Positions 1 to 8,166 of a stretch of 64,000 nt of DNA are shown piece after piece. The notes beneath the pieces were generated by a model. It was not told where the DNA came from and did not search any database. It saw only the letters and a list, made by a program, of their open reading frames with translations. How positions within the stretch are numbered: position 1 is the first letter of the stretch; each line of letters starts with the position of its first letter. This DNA comes from Hyphomicrobiales bacterium (lineage in GTDB: Bacteria > Pseudomonadota > Alphaproteobacteria > Rhizobiales > Rhizobiaceae). The translations under genes were made by a program, and so were the position numbers. Where the stretch lies: assembly GCA_900469955.1 (NCBI GenBank), contig UBYX01000008.1:1-64000 (forward strand). The letters run 5' to 3'.

Positions 1-117
1 GCGCCAGGCCGGGAGAACTACGGGCCTGACGACCTCAACTGCTCCAACCGCCCGGTGCGGACCCGCATGCCGGGTGGTGTGGGAGGGGCGGAGCCAATAG
101 GCTCCCCCTATCCCGAT
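1..117 (+). mobile_element. group II intron, 3' end (domains V-VI), cut by window edge
   Basis: A domain V hairpin is readable at 47-78. The lower stem pairs 47-55 with 70-78, the two-base bulge T68-G69 sits on the 3' strand, and a short upper stem closes on a four-base tip around 60-63. The basal triad is C49-G50-C51. Domain VI follows: the stem 91-95/100-104 is closed by AATA, and a long G-rich/C-rich basal stem carries an unpaired A at 110, the expected branch-point adenosine. It lies seven bases from a 3' end at CGAT (about 117). The bases before 47 would be the end of domain IV or the linker after the intron-encoded protein, which lies outside the window. The element is on the + strand and ends about 20 bases from the stop codon of the oppositely oriented modA. 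Whether the intron is full length cannot be seen. Confidence 0.8.
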
Positions 118-136
118 TGCCATTTAGGTCCGGCAG

Positions 137-919
137 TCATTTTAAAACTGCAAAACCCTCTTTTTCAAAGAATGGCGCCGCTTCGGCCGATTTGAGGAAA
201 TCGAGATAGGCGAACGCCTCGGCGGATTTCGAATTCGCAAGGATTGCGATCGGATAGATGATCGGCGGGTGGCTATCTTCGGGAAAAGTCCCGACGACCG
301 TGACGCCCGGGTCGGCGGCAGCATCAGTCTGGTATACGATGCCATAGGGCGCTTCCCCGCGGGACACGAACGCCAGTGCAGCGCGGACGGTTTCGGCGCC
401 GGCAATGCTCTTTTCAACGGAACGCCAGACGTCGAGCTTTTCGAGGGCAGCCTTGGCATATTTTCCGGCCGGTACGGAATCCGGTGCTCCCATGGCGAGC
501 CTGCCGCCCGAAAGAAGGCCGGCAAGGCCAAACCCGGGCTTGATATCGACTGGCTTGGCATTGTCGCTGGGAGCGACCAGAACGATGCGGTTGCCGAGCC
601 AGTTGGACCTGCTTTCCTGCTTTATGAGCTTTCGGTCGGAGAGATAGTTCATCCAGTCGATGTCGGCCGAAATGAAGATATCGGCCGGAGCGCCCGCCTC
701 GATCTGCTTGGCAAGAGCTGAGCTTGCAGCATAGGAGACCGTTACTTGTTTGCCGAAGGCCTTGTTAGCGTTGTCGAGCGCATTTTTCATGCTGGCGGCG
801 GCAAAGACGGTCACTTTGTCCTGGGCCAATGCCGAACCGTGCAATCCGGCCCCTGACACGAAAACGCCCACCGCAAAGGCGAAAAATATCCTTTTCCAAG
901 AGCGTTTTTCGGTGGTCAT
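137..919 (-). CDS. modA: molybdate ABC transporter periplasmic binding protein ModA
   Basis: This is the periplasmic solute-binding protein that captures molybdate (or tungstate) for the ModBC importer. It has about 260 residues, typical of the family. A signal peptide ends near ALAQDKV. The mature start VTVFAAASMKNAL and the later ADIFISADIDWM segment are standard ModA oxyanion-pocket regions. An ATG at 919 is preferred over an upstream TTG because a GGGGGA ribosome site lies just before it and the signal peptide then starts normally (MTTEKRSWKR). No modB or modC follows in the window; instead the 3' end of a group II intron lies directly downstream, so the rest of the operon may be displaced or beyond the edge. 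NapA in this window is a molybdoenzyme that would need the metal. Confidence 0.93.
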   Translation of the reverse strand: MTTEKRSWKRIFFAFAVGVFVSGAGLHGSALAQDKVTVFAAASMKNALDNANKAFGKQVTVSYAASSALAKQIEAGAPADIFISADIDWMNYLSDRKLIKQESRSNWLGNRIVLVAPSDNAKPVDIKPGFGLAGLLSGGRLAMGAPDSVPAGKYAKAALEKLDVWRSVEKSIAGAETVRAALAFVSRGEAPYGIVYQTDAAADPGVTVVGTFPEDSHPPIIYPIAILANSKSAEAFAYLDFLKSAEAAPFFEKEGFAVLK

Positions 920-1484
920 GAACATCCCCCATATTGTTGACGACGTATTCAAGGGAATATATCGCCTCGGGCTAACTTGGCTAGCGTTATATTCGCCGAG
1001 ATATCTTGATGTCCCATCCCCGGCTCGCTACGGAAACGCTTTTGTTGGAATCCAAGTGAAATGGCTCATATTGAAAAGTGACACAAGCAAAGACAAAGGA
1101 ATATCATCCTATCTTTATATAGATTCAATTATCGGCGCATAAATATTGCGACATCCACGTAACTTAACGAGAGATATCGTACATAGAAATACGGATCTAG
1201 AATACGACGCCTAGTGCTCAACATATATTATATTGACGGTAGCGCATTGTATCTAGGTTATTAGCAAGCCGGGAGACTTTTGCACCATTATATATTCCAC
1301 ATATTCTGCTCCGCTACATGTGAAAGCAGCTCGAGCGTTCTGACCTCGCAAGCCTGATTTACAAAAGCGCCAGCGTCGCTCTGCCACTTCTTAACTACTG
1401 TTCACCCATTCCGTTTTCCCCTCATGCGCAATACTGTGTTGTTAAGCGTGAAGGTTGCCCCCTTTCGGTGCGGAAGAATGACCT
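920..1484. other. gene-free AT-rich spacer upstream of modA
   Basis: No credible coding sequence is visible. Short open frames here have atypical composition and no ribosome site. The stretch is clearly more AT-rich than the rest of the window. Apart from the modA promoter region and the candidate operator, I see nothing definable; it probably marks a junction between core sequence and the decayed accessory segment that follows. Confidence 0.5.
984..1007. promoter_or_regulatory. candidate molybdate-regulator (ModE-type) operator upstream of modA
   Basis: CGTTATAT, eight bases, then ATATCTTG forms an imperfect dyad about 65 bases upstream of the modA start. The left half equals the half-site often seen in ModE/Mop boxes (CGnTATAT); the right half matches only in part. 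This is a pattern match from memory with no test behind it. Confidence 0.3.
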
Positions 1485-1740
1485 CACCATGGCCGCTTCG
1501 CCCTGCAAATGCATGGCGCCGCGGCGGAATACTTCCTCGATCTCAACCGCGAACGTTCCATGGAAGGGCTGAAGGCCGCCCTCGCGCGTGGCCGTAAGGG
1601 TGGCCGGCCGCCCAAATTCGCCGAGTCCGACCTTGAGGCCGCACGCGCCATGCTGGCTGCCGGCACGATCTCGGTGACCGACATCGCCAAGCGGCTCGGC
1701 GTGAGCCGCCCCACCTTTTATAGCTATTTCCCGCAGGCCC
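1485..1740 (+). pseudogene. serine recombinase (resolvase/invertase) C-terminal fragment
   Basis: The translation reads RERSMEGLKAALARGRKGG, then RPPK, then DIAKRLGVSRPTFYSYFP. This is the end of the catalytic E-helix plus the Hin/Tn3-resolvase helix-turn-helix that binds the recombination site. The N-terminal catalytic domain with the active serine is missing: an in-frame TGA occurs just upstream and no resolvase residues can be read before it. After SYFP the frame continues into unrelated sequence. It is therefore a dead remnant of a transposon resolvase or invertase and marks an old mobile insertion. Boundaries are approximate. Confidence 0.8.
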
Positions 1741-2070
1741 GCCGACAGGGCCCATGTCAAGGATCCCACCTCATGCCTATCCGCAAGCGACATTCTGCAC
1801 CCTCGTGTCAGGGCACCGAATCCGGACATACATGCGGACATCCTCTTCGTTGAAAACGTGAAAAAGCTATGATATAGAAGGATTTATAAGCGATTTAGTA
1901 GCGGACAAAGATACGGACATCTCAGCGGCAGTAGATCGGGACATAGAAGCTCACAGTTCGTGAATTCGTCTGTCCGCCATAACGGAGCCGCCGCTACCGA
2001 CGCCAGACGGGGTCAGCTTGTCGCTCACGCTCACTCGCGCGACTTGCCAGATCGTGCACAGGCAGTGACG
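1741..2070. other. spacer without recognisable genes
   Basis: No convincing reading frame or RNA is visible. It lies between the recombinase remnant and an immunity-like gene. Terminal inverted repeats were looked for around both ends but none could be paired with confidence. Confidence 0.4.
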
Positions 2071-2679
2071 TCAGCTACCTAGCCAATTTGGGAGTTCGGA
2101 CGCGGACAGAAAACTCACGCCGCGGCCATTGAACGACCCGATCGCAGACCTTAGAAAAGGCGAGACCAGAACCAGATCTCTTTTCTCCCGCAACCTGATT
2201 ATATTCAAGCCCGGCATGCAATCCCGGGTGAATTCGATCCTTTTCGCACGCTTTATACTGACTTCATCTGGCTTCAGATCAGGCACGAACCAATCAATGT
2301 CTGACCTTTCCCGATCAATGCACCAGGCGCAGAGCCTGGGATACATGGCCCATGCCAAGGCACGTTGTTTGGATTTCGTTACGATAGCACAGGGATAGAA
2401 CCCTATCTCTGCTTCAGAACAGACGGTTTCAACTAATTCCCGCAGACGGTCGGAAACAATTGGTACAGCCATTTTGCCGGGATAGATATCGTAGGGTGTA
2501 AGGCCGTCCAGCGATCCGCGCGAGAGTTTGTAAGCTAACTCTCCGCCATGAAAGGGCGCTATCCCGTCCCACAGGTCGCCTGACCACATGGTTGAGCGCT
2601 CGTAGTCTTCACGCAAAAAGATGCCCGTGGAATCGATGTGGGCGTAGTCCTCAGCGAGGACACTTGGGCCGGCGCTCAT
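2071..2679 (-). CDS. hypothetical protein, resembles Imm11/Imm43-type immunity proteins
   Basis: A 202-residue soluble protein with no signal peptide or membrane segment. The middle (PIVSDRLRELVETVCSEAEI followed by GFYPCAIV) resembles the 'VSerlrelle...veFyPv' core of polymorphic-toxin immunity families of the DUF1629/Imm11/Imm43 kind. That resemblance is from memory and weak. No toxin gene sits beside it, so it could be an orphan immunity gene left after loss of its toxin, in keeping with the broken genes on both sides. The ATG lies at the start of MSAGPSVLAED with a moderate purine-rich upstream stretch. The function should be treated as unknown. Confidence 0.55.
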   Translation of the reverse strand: MSAGPSVLAEDYAHIDSTGIFLREDYERSTMWSGDLWDGIAPFHGGELAYKLSRGSLDGLTPYDIYPGKMAVPIVSDRLRELVETVCSEAEIGFYPCAIVTKSKQRALAWAMYPRLCAWCIDRERSDIDWFVPDLKPDEVSIKRAKRIEFTRDCMPGLNIIRLREKRDLVLVSPFLRSAIGSFNGRGVSFLSASELPNWLGS

Positions 2680-2794
2680 GCAGGTTCCTTCTACGGTTTC
2701 GACTGGTTGTAATCGCCGTCCGACTTTGAATCGGATTTGTCGGTTCGATCAGCCGCTTTCCCATTGTCGGGCCTCGATAGGCCTTTATCTTCGT

Positions 2795-3121
2795 CTATTT
2801 CCCCTGCTCGATTGAGCTTTGTGTATCCGCTTCGTAAAGAGCTTCGGGCGCCATCGCCCAGATCATGCCGAAGCTCTTCAGGCCAGCGCGCAGCAGTTTC
2901 GGGTTTCCAAAGTATCGCCGCAGATCAAAATCGGATGCTTCCAATCCCAATGCCGAAAATTCGTAGCGGGGGCTGTAAACCTGTGCTTCGTATCTGCGTC
3001 TCGCATCATCTGGAATAAAATCGAGGGCATTGCTAATTATTGCAACGCGTCCGCCACCGCAAAACTCCCGGAGGACTTCTGGATGATCGCCGATTCGAAA
3101 AGATGACAAATATAATCCCAT
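2795..3121 (-). pseudogene. truncated peptidase E-like (S51) type 1 glutamine amidotransferase
   Basis: The N-terminal half matches the peptidase S51 family: MGLYLSSFRIGDHPE at the start, GGGRVAIISNALD as a nucleotide-fold strand, then ASDFDLRRYFGNP and FGMIWA. In intact members the next segment carries the RGGN motif and further on the catalytic serine. Here the frame instead runs into an unrelated tail and stops at about 108 residues, roughly half the usual length. In the +1 frame the following codons still look partly family-like, so a frameshift plus decay is likely. The start is placed at the second methionine because MGLYLSSFR is the conserved beginning of the family. Confidence 0.7.
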
Positions 3122-3287
3122 GGCCTCGTTCCTCGACAGCAAATCCGGGCGAGGAAGGCAACGAAATCCCGCTCCGAATGCCCGCTCCTAACCTCAACCG
3201 TGGAATACTTTATGTAGCAAATACCTGTCGCTAACTTTTGCGAGTGAGTATCGCGACAAGCGATCTTCGGGGAAGAGCAATAACGGC

Positions 3288-3722
3288 TTACAGTGGCTTC
3301 GGAAGAACACGACTCTCCTGAAATCCTAAAGCGCATGGCTGGCTGAATTCTCAAGCTGCGTGTCTGAGCCAAACCCAACACAGCCGAGCGACCTCCCCCC
3401 AATTGGCGACGGCATTGCAAAGCAATCGGGCGATACCCTTTCGCCTGTCAACGGGCCTAACATAAATCCCTTCGAGCAATAGAACGGGCGAGCTGCTGCA
3501 TCCATTCACATAATCACGTCGCAGGGTGGCCTCGGCAAACCCGACAGCTTCATTGGCATCATTTCGAGCGATAAACGCCACGGCTTCTCTACTTTCTGAA
3601 AGAAAAGCCCTGCGCAACTCAGTTCGATGATCCTCAAGCGAGTGATGTGGCCAAAGCGCAATACGAAGATGCGCCCACGACTCAGCATCTTTTAAAGTCG
3701 CAATCTCGATGGTCGGTTCCAA
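3288..3722 (-). pseudogene. frame-broken aminoglycoside 6'-N-acetyltransferase-like GNAT gene
   Basis: The first ~108 residues match the AAC(6') subfamily: LRIALWPHHSLEDHRTELR, FARRDYVNGC-like DYVNGCSSSPVLLLEGIYV and the acetyl-CoA loop RRKGIARLL. The frame then ends in an unrelated WVWLRHAA. Downstream on the same strand, a second frame reads GSDTQLENSASHAL and a third reads GFQESRVLPKPL before a TAA. These correspond to the conserved family ending (ASDT..N..SQ..H.ALGF.E..RV.). So at least two small indels have split the gene, and the coordinates cover all three frame segments. A TTG start follows an AGGAGG ribosome site. The encoded enzyme would lack the end of the GNAT fold and is presumably inactive. 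Confidence 0.75.
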
Positions 3723-3981
3723 GGTGCAATTTCCTCCTTGTCGAAGACATCCCCACTAAGGCGACAGATTCGCGCCGGGCTAGTCGCTGAACTCCATCGG
3801 GAGATATTTTCCAGCAATATAAACGGCCCGAATACCCATGCTGCAACGAGGATTCGAGTATCTACTCTGGTTCCACATCGCGGTCGGGGGTGGGGCTGCG
3901 AATGTCGGGGCTTGCGCTGGTGCTGCGATCTCGACATGTTCGGCAACATTGGTCAATTGCAGGCCGTTCGCGGGGGAGAGG

Positions 3982-4407
3982 ATGAACCTCATTTTCAGAC
4001 TGCTTTTCTTTGTTTCCTTCGTTTTGATTTCCTCGCAACAGGTGAGGTCAGAAGAAGACGTGCTATCCGGTCGATGGCAGCAGATTTCTTCCAACGCCGG
4101 ATCATGCCCAAATTGCGCTATTGGCATCGTGAAGCACGGCACGGTGTTTACAGTCAGCGCAAACAACGGCTGGACCGCGACGGTTCGTGCAGATCGGCAC
4201 GGTCCCGCGAGCTATGCGACTGGCGAAGGACGATGGAAGCTTCGGCCGGGTGCGACCTACGACAACAAACCCTTCGACGTGCTTTTTTCCGCTCGCGGTG
4301 AGGAGTTGATGATGGTCATGATTGTCGACCTTGGCAACGGATCGAAAACAACCATCAAGGCGACATTCGCCAGATCGGCTCCGGGTGCGCCTCACACCAA
4401 GGCCTGA
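3982..4407 (+). CDS. small secreted hypothetical protein
   Basis: A 141-residue protein with a clear signal peptide (MNLIFRLLFFVSFVLIS, cleavage near VRSEE). The mature part contains a CPNC pair and beta-rich segments such as VKHGTVFTVSANNGWTATV, suggesting a small extracytoplasmic beta domain. The start is set at 3982 because GGGGGAGAGG precedes the ATG and the signal peptide begins there; the open frame extends further upstream without signal-like character. I do not recognise the family. It is flanked by broken genes. Confidence 0.6.
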   Translation: MNLIFRLLFFVSFVLISSQQVRSEEDVLSGRWQQISSNAGSCPNCAIGIVKHGTVFTVSANNGWTATVRADRHGPASYATGEGRWKLRPGATYDNKPFDVLFSARGEELMMVMIVDLGNGSKTTIKATFARSAPGAPHTKA

Positions 4408-4540
4408 TTCCGCATCCCACGAGATTTCTGCGGTGGGCCAGAAACCGATCAAACCAACTGCCCCCTGTCAGTCTCCATTTAAAGCGACCATGTCCAGGGC
4501 CGCCAAATCGTTTTTCAGCGGGCGGGAAAGATAAAACTTC

Positions 4541-5290
4541 TCATGCAATGCGACGACTTGATCTCGGTAGACGGGCACGAGCGAGCGTAGCGCCTATGAT
4601 TGCCTTGCCTTCGCGTTGGCAATAGGACGCCGCAAGGACGGCTTGAAGCGCGCTGCCTGCCCGTCTCTCGAACTTCGCGAGTACCGTCGTCTCAGGCGTT
4701 CGATCATGCAACCAGTCGTCCGCCTGCATCATGTGGTAACGCAGTTCGTCCAAAAGGGTCTGTGCGTAAAACAGCTCCCCACGTTTGGCTCGCCGATATG
4801 TCTCTTGAGCTGCGGCCAAGCCCTTGCTGATGGAGATATCTAACTCGTCCGCCCTAACCGCAAACGTCAGCCCTGCCGATTGCTCCACCACCTCCGCGAC
4901 AATACCCGTCGGGTCGTGCAAAATCCTGATCGGGAGCCGGTACCATGGCGAGGGTACAAGTCTGGCAGCGTCATAATAAAAGATGTCGATCTTCCCGAAC
5001 GGCAAGAAGTGCGACACACAGTGCTGCGTGCTCGGAAGCCATTCGTTGAAGAGGAAGCCGAGCCACTGCGCTGGAATTTCCCGTCGCTTCTCTACGAACT
5101 GTGAATGCTGCTCCGATTCCACCACAATGCGCAGGTCAATATCGGAATAGGCGTCGGCGCTTCCAGCGGCGACTGAGCCTCCAAGGAAAATCCCCAGGAC
5201 GCTCACGTCGCTCTTGAACCAGCCAACCGCCATCGTAAGCAGCCCTTCCCTCGCCCTTTCCAGATCATCCTGTGTGATTGGTGTTCCCAT
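4541..5290 (-). CDS. nucleotidyltransferase-fold protein (aminoglycoside adenylyltransferase-like)
   Basis: A 249-residue cytoplasmic protein. Residues about 32-55 carry the nucleotidyltransferase signature GIFLGGSVAAGSADAYSDID, with the GS motif and the two metal-binding aspartates of SDID. A further acidic strand FGKIDIFYYD supplies the likely third carboxylate. The rest is helical, as in the substrate-binding half of ANT/AadA-type enzymes and of other stand-alone nucleotidyltransferases. The C-terminus ends abruptly in a basic tail, so it may be slightly shortened. The substrate cannot be told from sequence: antibiotic adenylylation is possible but not shown, and no partner HEPN gene is adjacent. 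Confidence 0.75.
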   Translation of the reverse strand: MGTPITQDDLERAREGLLTMAVGWFKSDVSVLGIFLGGSVAAGSADAYSDIDLRIVVESEQHSQFVEKRREIPAQWLGFLFNEWLPSTQHCVSHFLPFGKIDIFYYDAARLVPSPWYRLPIRILHDPTGIVAEVVEQSAGLTFAVRADELDISISKGLAAAQETYRRAKRGELFYAQTLLDELRYHMMQADDWLHDRTPETTVLAKFERRAGSALQAVLAASYCQREGKAIIGATLARARLPRSSRRIA

Positions 5291-5445
5291 GCATGAAGAT
5301 TAGCTGGGTTCACAGCTTCGGCAAAGTCCCTGGACTACAAGCTACGTGAAGCAGCTTGCTCGACAATCGACGCGCCAAAATCCGACTTGCCTCCCGTATA
5401 GGATTTCCAGTCACCGTTCGCCTCCGCAGCCAACCAGTCTTTTGA

Positions 5446-5919
5446 TTACTCCGGGACACCATTCGGAAAAATCGCCCGCACGTCGGAAGAGCGGTAGGTT
5501 TTTGAACCACACTCCTCGGCAAAGGCAAGATATTCCTTGAAAAACTTGGTCCTGAGCAGCAAGAACTCGCGAGTGTTCTTCATCAAATTATTCTGTTCGG
5601 CAACCGACCTTTCGATCTCGTCCAACTGCCTGTCCAAATCGTCTTTAGGGGCGCTTCTTTGACGCTGCTGCTTGTTGATGACACCGGATGATTCTTCGAC
5701 AGCCAAGGTCGCACGTTTCACACCCAGATGGAGGCGCTGCCTTTCCACCGCAGCGTATCTATTGAAGCAGGCCAGCAGCTCTTCCGAGGTAAGAACCGGC
5801 GACCGACCGTCAGCAAACTCGGATGGCACGCCAAACGGAAGCAGATCTTTCGAGAGGGAGAAGCGATCCGAGGTTGGGTCTGTGGAAAGTAAGGCAAAAA
5901 TCAAAAGCGGGCCAAGCAA
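5446..5919 (-). CDS. hypothetical protein with coiled-coil segment
   Basis: 157 residues. A hydrophobic N-terminus (MLGPLLIFALLS) could be a short signal or membrane anchor. Residues about 55-125 are charged and helical (KQQRQRSAPKDDLDRQLDEI and following) and probably form a coiled coil. The TTG start is preceded by a TTTGGGGTG stretch. The family is not recognised and coding status is moderately supported by codon pattern only. Confidence 0.45.
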   Translation of the reverse strand: MLGPLLIFALLSTDPTSDRFSLSKDLLPFGVPSEFADGRSPVLTSEELLACFNRYAAVERQRLHLGVKRATLAVEESSGVINKQQRQRSAPKDDLDRQLDEIERSVAEQNNLMKNTREFLLLRTKFFKEYLAFAEECGSKTYRSSDVRAIFPNGVPE

Positions 5920-6005
5920 GCGTTCACCCCAAAGTTTCGAACCGGCAACCGTGGATTCATCTGCTGACCTTTACACCCTTTCCGCCAATATGTGATGCTA
6001 GCTTA

Positions 6006-6437
6006 ATGACGAGATCGCCTGAGATATTACTGCCCGAAAAACTACGGGAAAATGGCCGCTTGCGCGGAAATGAGTGGGCTTGGCCAGTTTGTGACATCCC
6101 AGCCGTTATCGAAGCAGCGCGGCTCGCTGGACTGGTGAGCATTGGTGGGCAATTGCAGTTCCGATTCCCTGAGGCTATATGTGAGCTTTATTGGATAGAG
6201 GTCGATACCTTCCCGTTCGTTTCATCTGCCCTCTCATGGCGTGAACGGGTCGAGCAAACAGCAGCGGTCGCATTGACGCAGTTTCGAGCGCTGCAGAAGG
6301 ACTGCGATTTCGTTGGTGAAGGCCAGTCCAACTTCGGCCAACACCTGGATTCGTACAGAGCCAGCGGCGGCGATCCACGCGACGCAATGTGTTTCGTTTG
6401 GTATGTTGAGGCTACCGCAGATTTGGAGCAGGTCTAG
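6006..6437 (+). CDS. hypothetical protein
   Basis: A 143-residue acidic soluble protein. Only the part from MTRSPEILLPEKL onward has protein-like composition, so the start is placed there rather than further upstream. It is rich in aromatic residues (GNEWAWPVCDIP, CELYWIEVDTFPF) and has no signal peptide or membrane helix. No family is recognised. It is a same-strand neighbour of the DUF4375-like gene about 100 bases downstream, and both may be small orphan genes of immunity or defence type, but nothing in the sequence proves this. Confidence 0.55.
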   Translation: MTRSPEILLPEKLRENGRLRGNEWAWPVCDIPAVIEAARLAGLVSIGGQLQFRFPEAICELYWIEVDTFPFVSSALSWRERVEQTAAVALTQFRALQKDCDFVGEGQSNFGQHLDSYRASGGDPRDAMCFVWYVEATADLEQV

Positions 6438-6543
6438 TCCCACGCTTCATACTTAGATGCATGTGGGGGCAGCTTGGCGTCAGGTGTGGCGGGATATTTT
6501 TCGCATAGAGGTTAACGATGGGAACCTGTTTTCTGGAAGCACT

Positions 6544-7011
6544 ATGACAACGACCTACAATGATCTGGGTTCACTCGATGATTGGCTTCTAAAGCAGGCG
6601 ATAGAACAGGCCAAAGACGGGATTTCCATAGAAGATCAGCTCATACCGGTGACGGTTATTCGCCTCGGCCAGCCTCATGTATATCTCTACGCCACAGTTA
6701 TCTTCGACGGTGAGGTTGCAAACGGCGGCCTCCAGCAGTTCTTCGATAATTCCTCCGGTGCTCTGGCTCCGACTGTTCGTGATGCCCTGCAGGAAATGCT
6801 CTTGCCCGAATACGCGGATATCATCGGGCAGATCATCGAGGGATTCGGGGCGCAATTTCCTCGCAATCAAATTGATCGGATGGATCAAATCGACAACGAT
6901 CCAAGGCTCCAGATCATGCTGGACAACGGCTACGTCTCCATCGACGTTTGGAGTAAAGAATACATCTTCGCGCGCGAAACCTACGCGAGGAGGAACCATC
7001 TATTGAAGTGA
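6544..7011 (+). CDS. DUF4375 (DMP19-like) domain protein
   Basis: A 155-residue protein with the DMP19/DUF4375 core: an N-terminal helix, then IFDGEVANGGLQQFFDNSSG (the 'NGGfxqFfxNssG' signature) followed by a helical region ending near VWSKEYIFARE. The family is of uncertain function and common in bacteria near polymorphic toxin or stress genes. The start is MTTTYNDL with GGAAG just upstream; the longer open frame before it lacks a ribosome site. Confidence 0.7.
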   Translation: MTTTYNDLGSLDDWLLKQAIEQAKDGISIEDQLIPVTVIRLGQPHVYLYATVIFDGEVANGGLQQFFDNSSGALAPTVRDALQEMLLPEYADIIGQIIEGFGAQFPRNQIDRMDQIDNDPRLQIMLDNGYVSIDVWSKEYIFARETYARRNHLLK

Positions 7012-7104
7012 TTTGCCACCCGACATGGTCGAAGCCCCGTTGCTGCCTGAGCCGGGAAGCGGTCACAGCCCTGGGGCAATACGCCCCACACCTCAACCAA
7101 ACTT

Positions 7105-7428
7105 CTAAGAAACCCAGGAGAAGGATGGTTCGCCTGGCGAGATGACGTCGAGACAGTTTCCTCCGGTGACAAATCGATAATGTGCCGCTCCAGGCCGCAC
7201 GACCGCGAGAACCTCGCGCTGCGCTGCCCAGAATGGGCTCCCCTCCACCCGATAAGCGAAATGATTGGACACATGTCCAATCGCTTTTATCCCGGCCCTT
7301 ATAATCGCGTGCTGGTGGATGATGGCGCTGATCGGTGTCCGGGCGAAGAAAATTGACTCCTCCCACGGAGAAAATTCAACGCCTAACCGGCTCAGCTCCG
7401 CGTGGAAACCAACAGGGTCGTTATCCAA
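7105..7428 (-). CDS. hypothetical protein
   Basis: 107 residues with a reasonably balanced composition (FARTPISAIIHQHAIIRAGI, AAQREVLAVVRPGAAHY). The start codon is TTG and no strong ribosome site is visible, so the true start may differ. The family is not recognised. It stands alone between the DUF4375-like gene and a gene-free stretch. Confidence 0.4.
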   Translation of the reverse strand: MDNDPVGFHAELSRLGVEFSPWEESIFFARTPISAIIHQHAIIRAGIKAIGHVSNHFAYRVEGSPFWAAQREVLAVVRPGAAHYRFVTGGNCLDVISPGEPSFSWVS

Positions 7429-7960
7429 GATGTCAGGAGATGATGGTCAGACCTGCGTGACAAATCTCCGGAGTTGTGCAGAAACAGCAAGCCAGGCGAA
7501 AACTACTCCCGAGCAGCGGACCGAGGAGCGTTGACTTCCGCTGATCAACTGGTCGTATCCAATCAGGTTTCCGGCAAAAATGGCGGGATCGATCGGCTAT
7601 CCGACAACCCAGGCGACGAACGAACGCGCTGTCGCCGAGGAATGAAGATACCAAGTCGCCAATCCCACCTTCCGATACCCACCGTCCGATGGTAATCCAG
7701 CGCGGCGGGGGATCGCGTGCCGGGTTCTCCCTTCGGAACACAAAAAATAAACAGCAATATCAATGACCTAAGATGTGTCATTTTACAACGCTTTTGCGCC
7801 GCATAGGAATCATTTCCTTCTTACAACCGGTTTATTCTATTGTGGTGGAAGCGCATTTGCTTGAATTCCAACACTTTCTTAACCTCCGCCGGTCACCTAG
7901 GGATTTGGATGGATACGTTGCGGCTCTGGCGCGTTAGGCGGCGGGACAGAGAGGGACACT
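7429..7960. other. gene-free stretch, possibly decayed sequence
   Basis: Several short open frames overlap here on both strands but none has a ribosome site and family features together. On the minus strand one frame (TWYLHSSATARSFVAWVVG, then a TAG, then PIDPAIFAGNLIGYDQLISG) looks like remnant coding sequence broken by a stop, but I cannot name it. Confidence 0.4.
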
Positions 7961-8053
7961 ATGAACAGCATTCCTGCCATGTTGCTGGCCTTAGCCGCTT
8001 TGGTCGTTATCGGATTCTATGTCGTTTCCTTCTTTAATATTCTGGCGGGATGA
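7961..8053 (+). CDS. 30-residue single-pass membrane peptide
   Basis: The ATG follows GAGGGACACT, a good ribosome site at correct spacing. The peptide starts MNSIPAMLLALAALVVIGF and ends VVSFFNILAG, one continuous hydrophobic helix with a short polar N-terminus. It stands by itself before the MarR gene. Similar-sized membrane peptides (for example KdpF or CydX types) act as subunits of larger complexes, but this one matches neither by motif. Evidence for translation is only the ribosome site and the amphipathic design. Confidence 0.5.
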   Translation: MNSIPAMLLALAALVVIGFYVVSFFNILAG

Positions 8054-8166
8054 TTTTGTGTCCGTACAAAGCCAGACTGCTCGTGTCGTCACTATATAAT
8101 TTGACACCAAACTATCTTGCCGATTTGGTTCCGTTGCGCTAGCTTTGCGGTCAGGAGGACGGCGCG

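Noticed and set aside
750..1142. 130-codon frame over the modA start and upstream AT-rich spacer
   Set aside because: Half of it is antisense to modA and the rest is low-quality AT-rich sequence.
1741..2070. Transposon terminal inverted repeats near the recombinase fragment
   Set aside because: A GGGGTCAG-type sequence near 2010 resembles some Tn3-family ends, but no matching partner or target duplication could be identified.
7433..7741. Possible small protein on the minus strand
   Set aside because: Cysteine/arginine-rich translation without a ribosome site; another frame of the same DNA looks more like decayed coding sequence with a stop.
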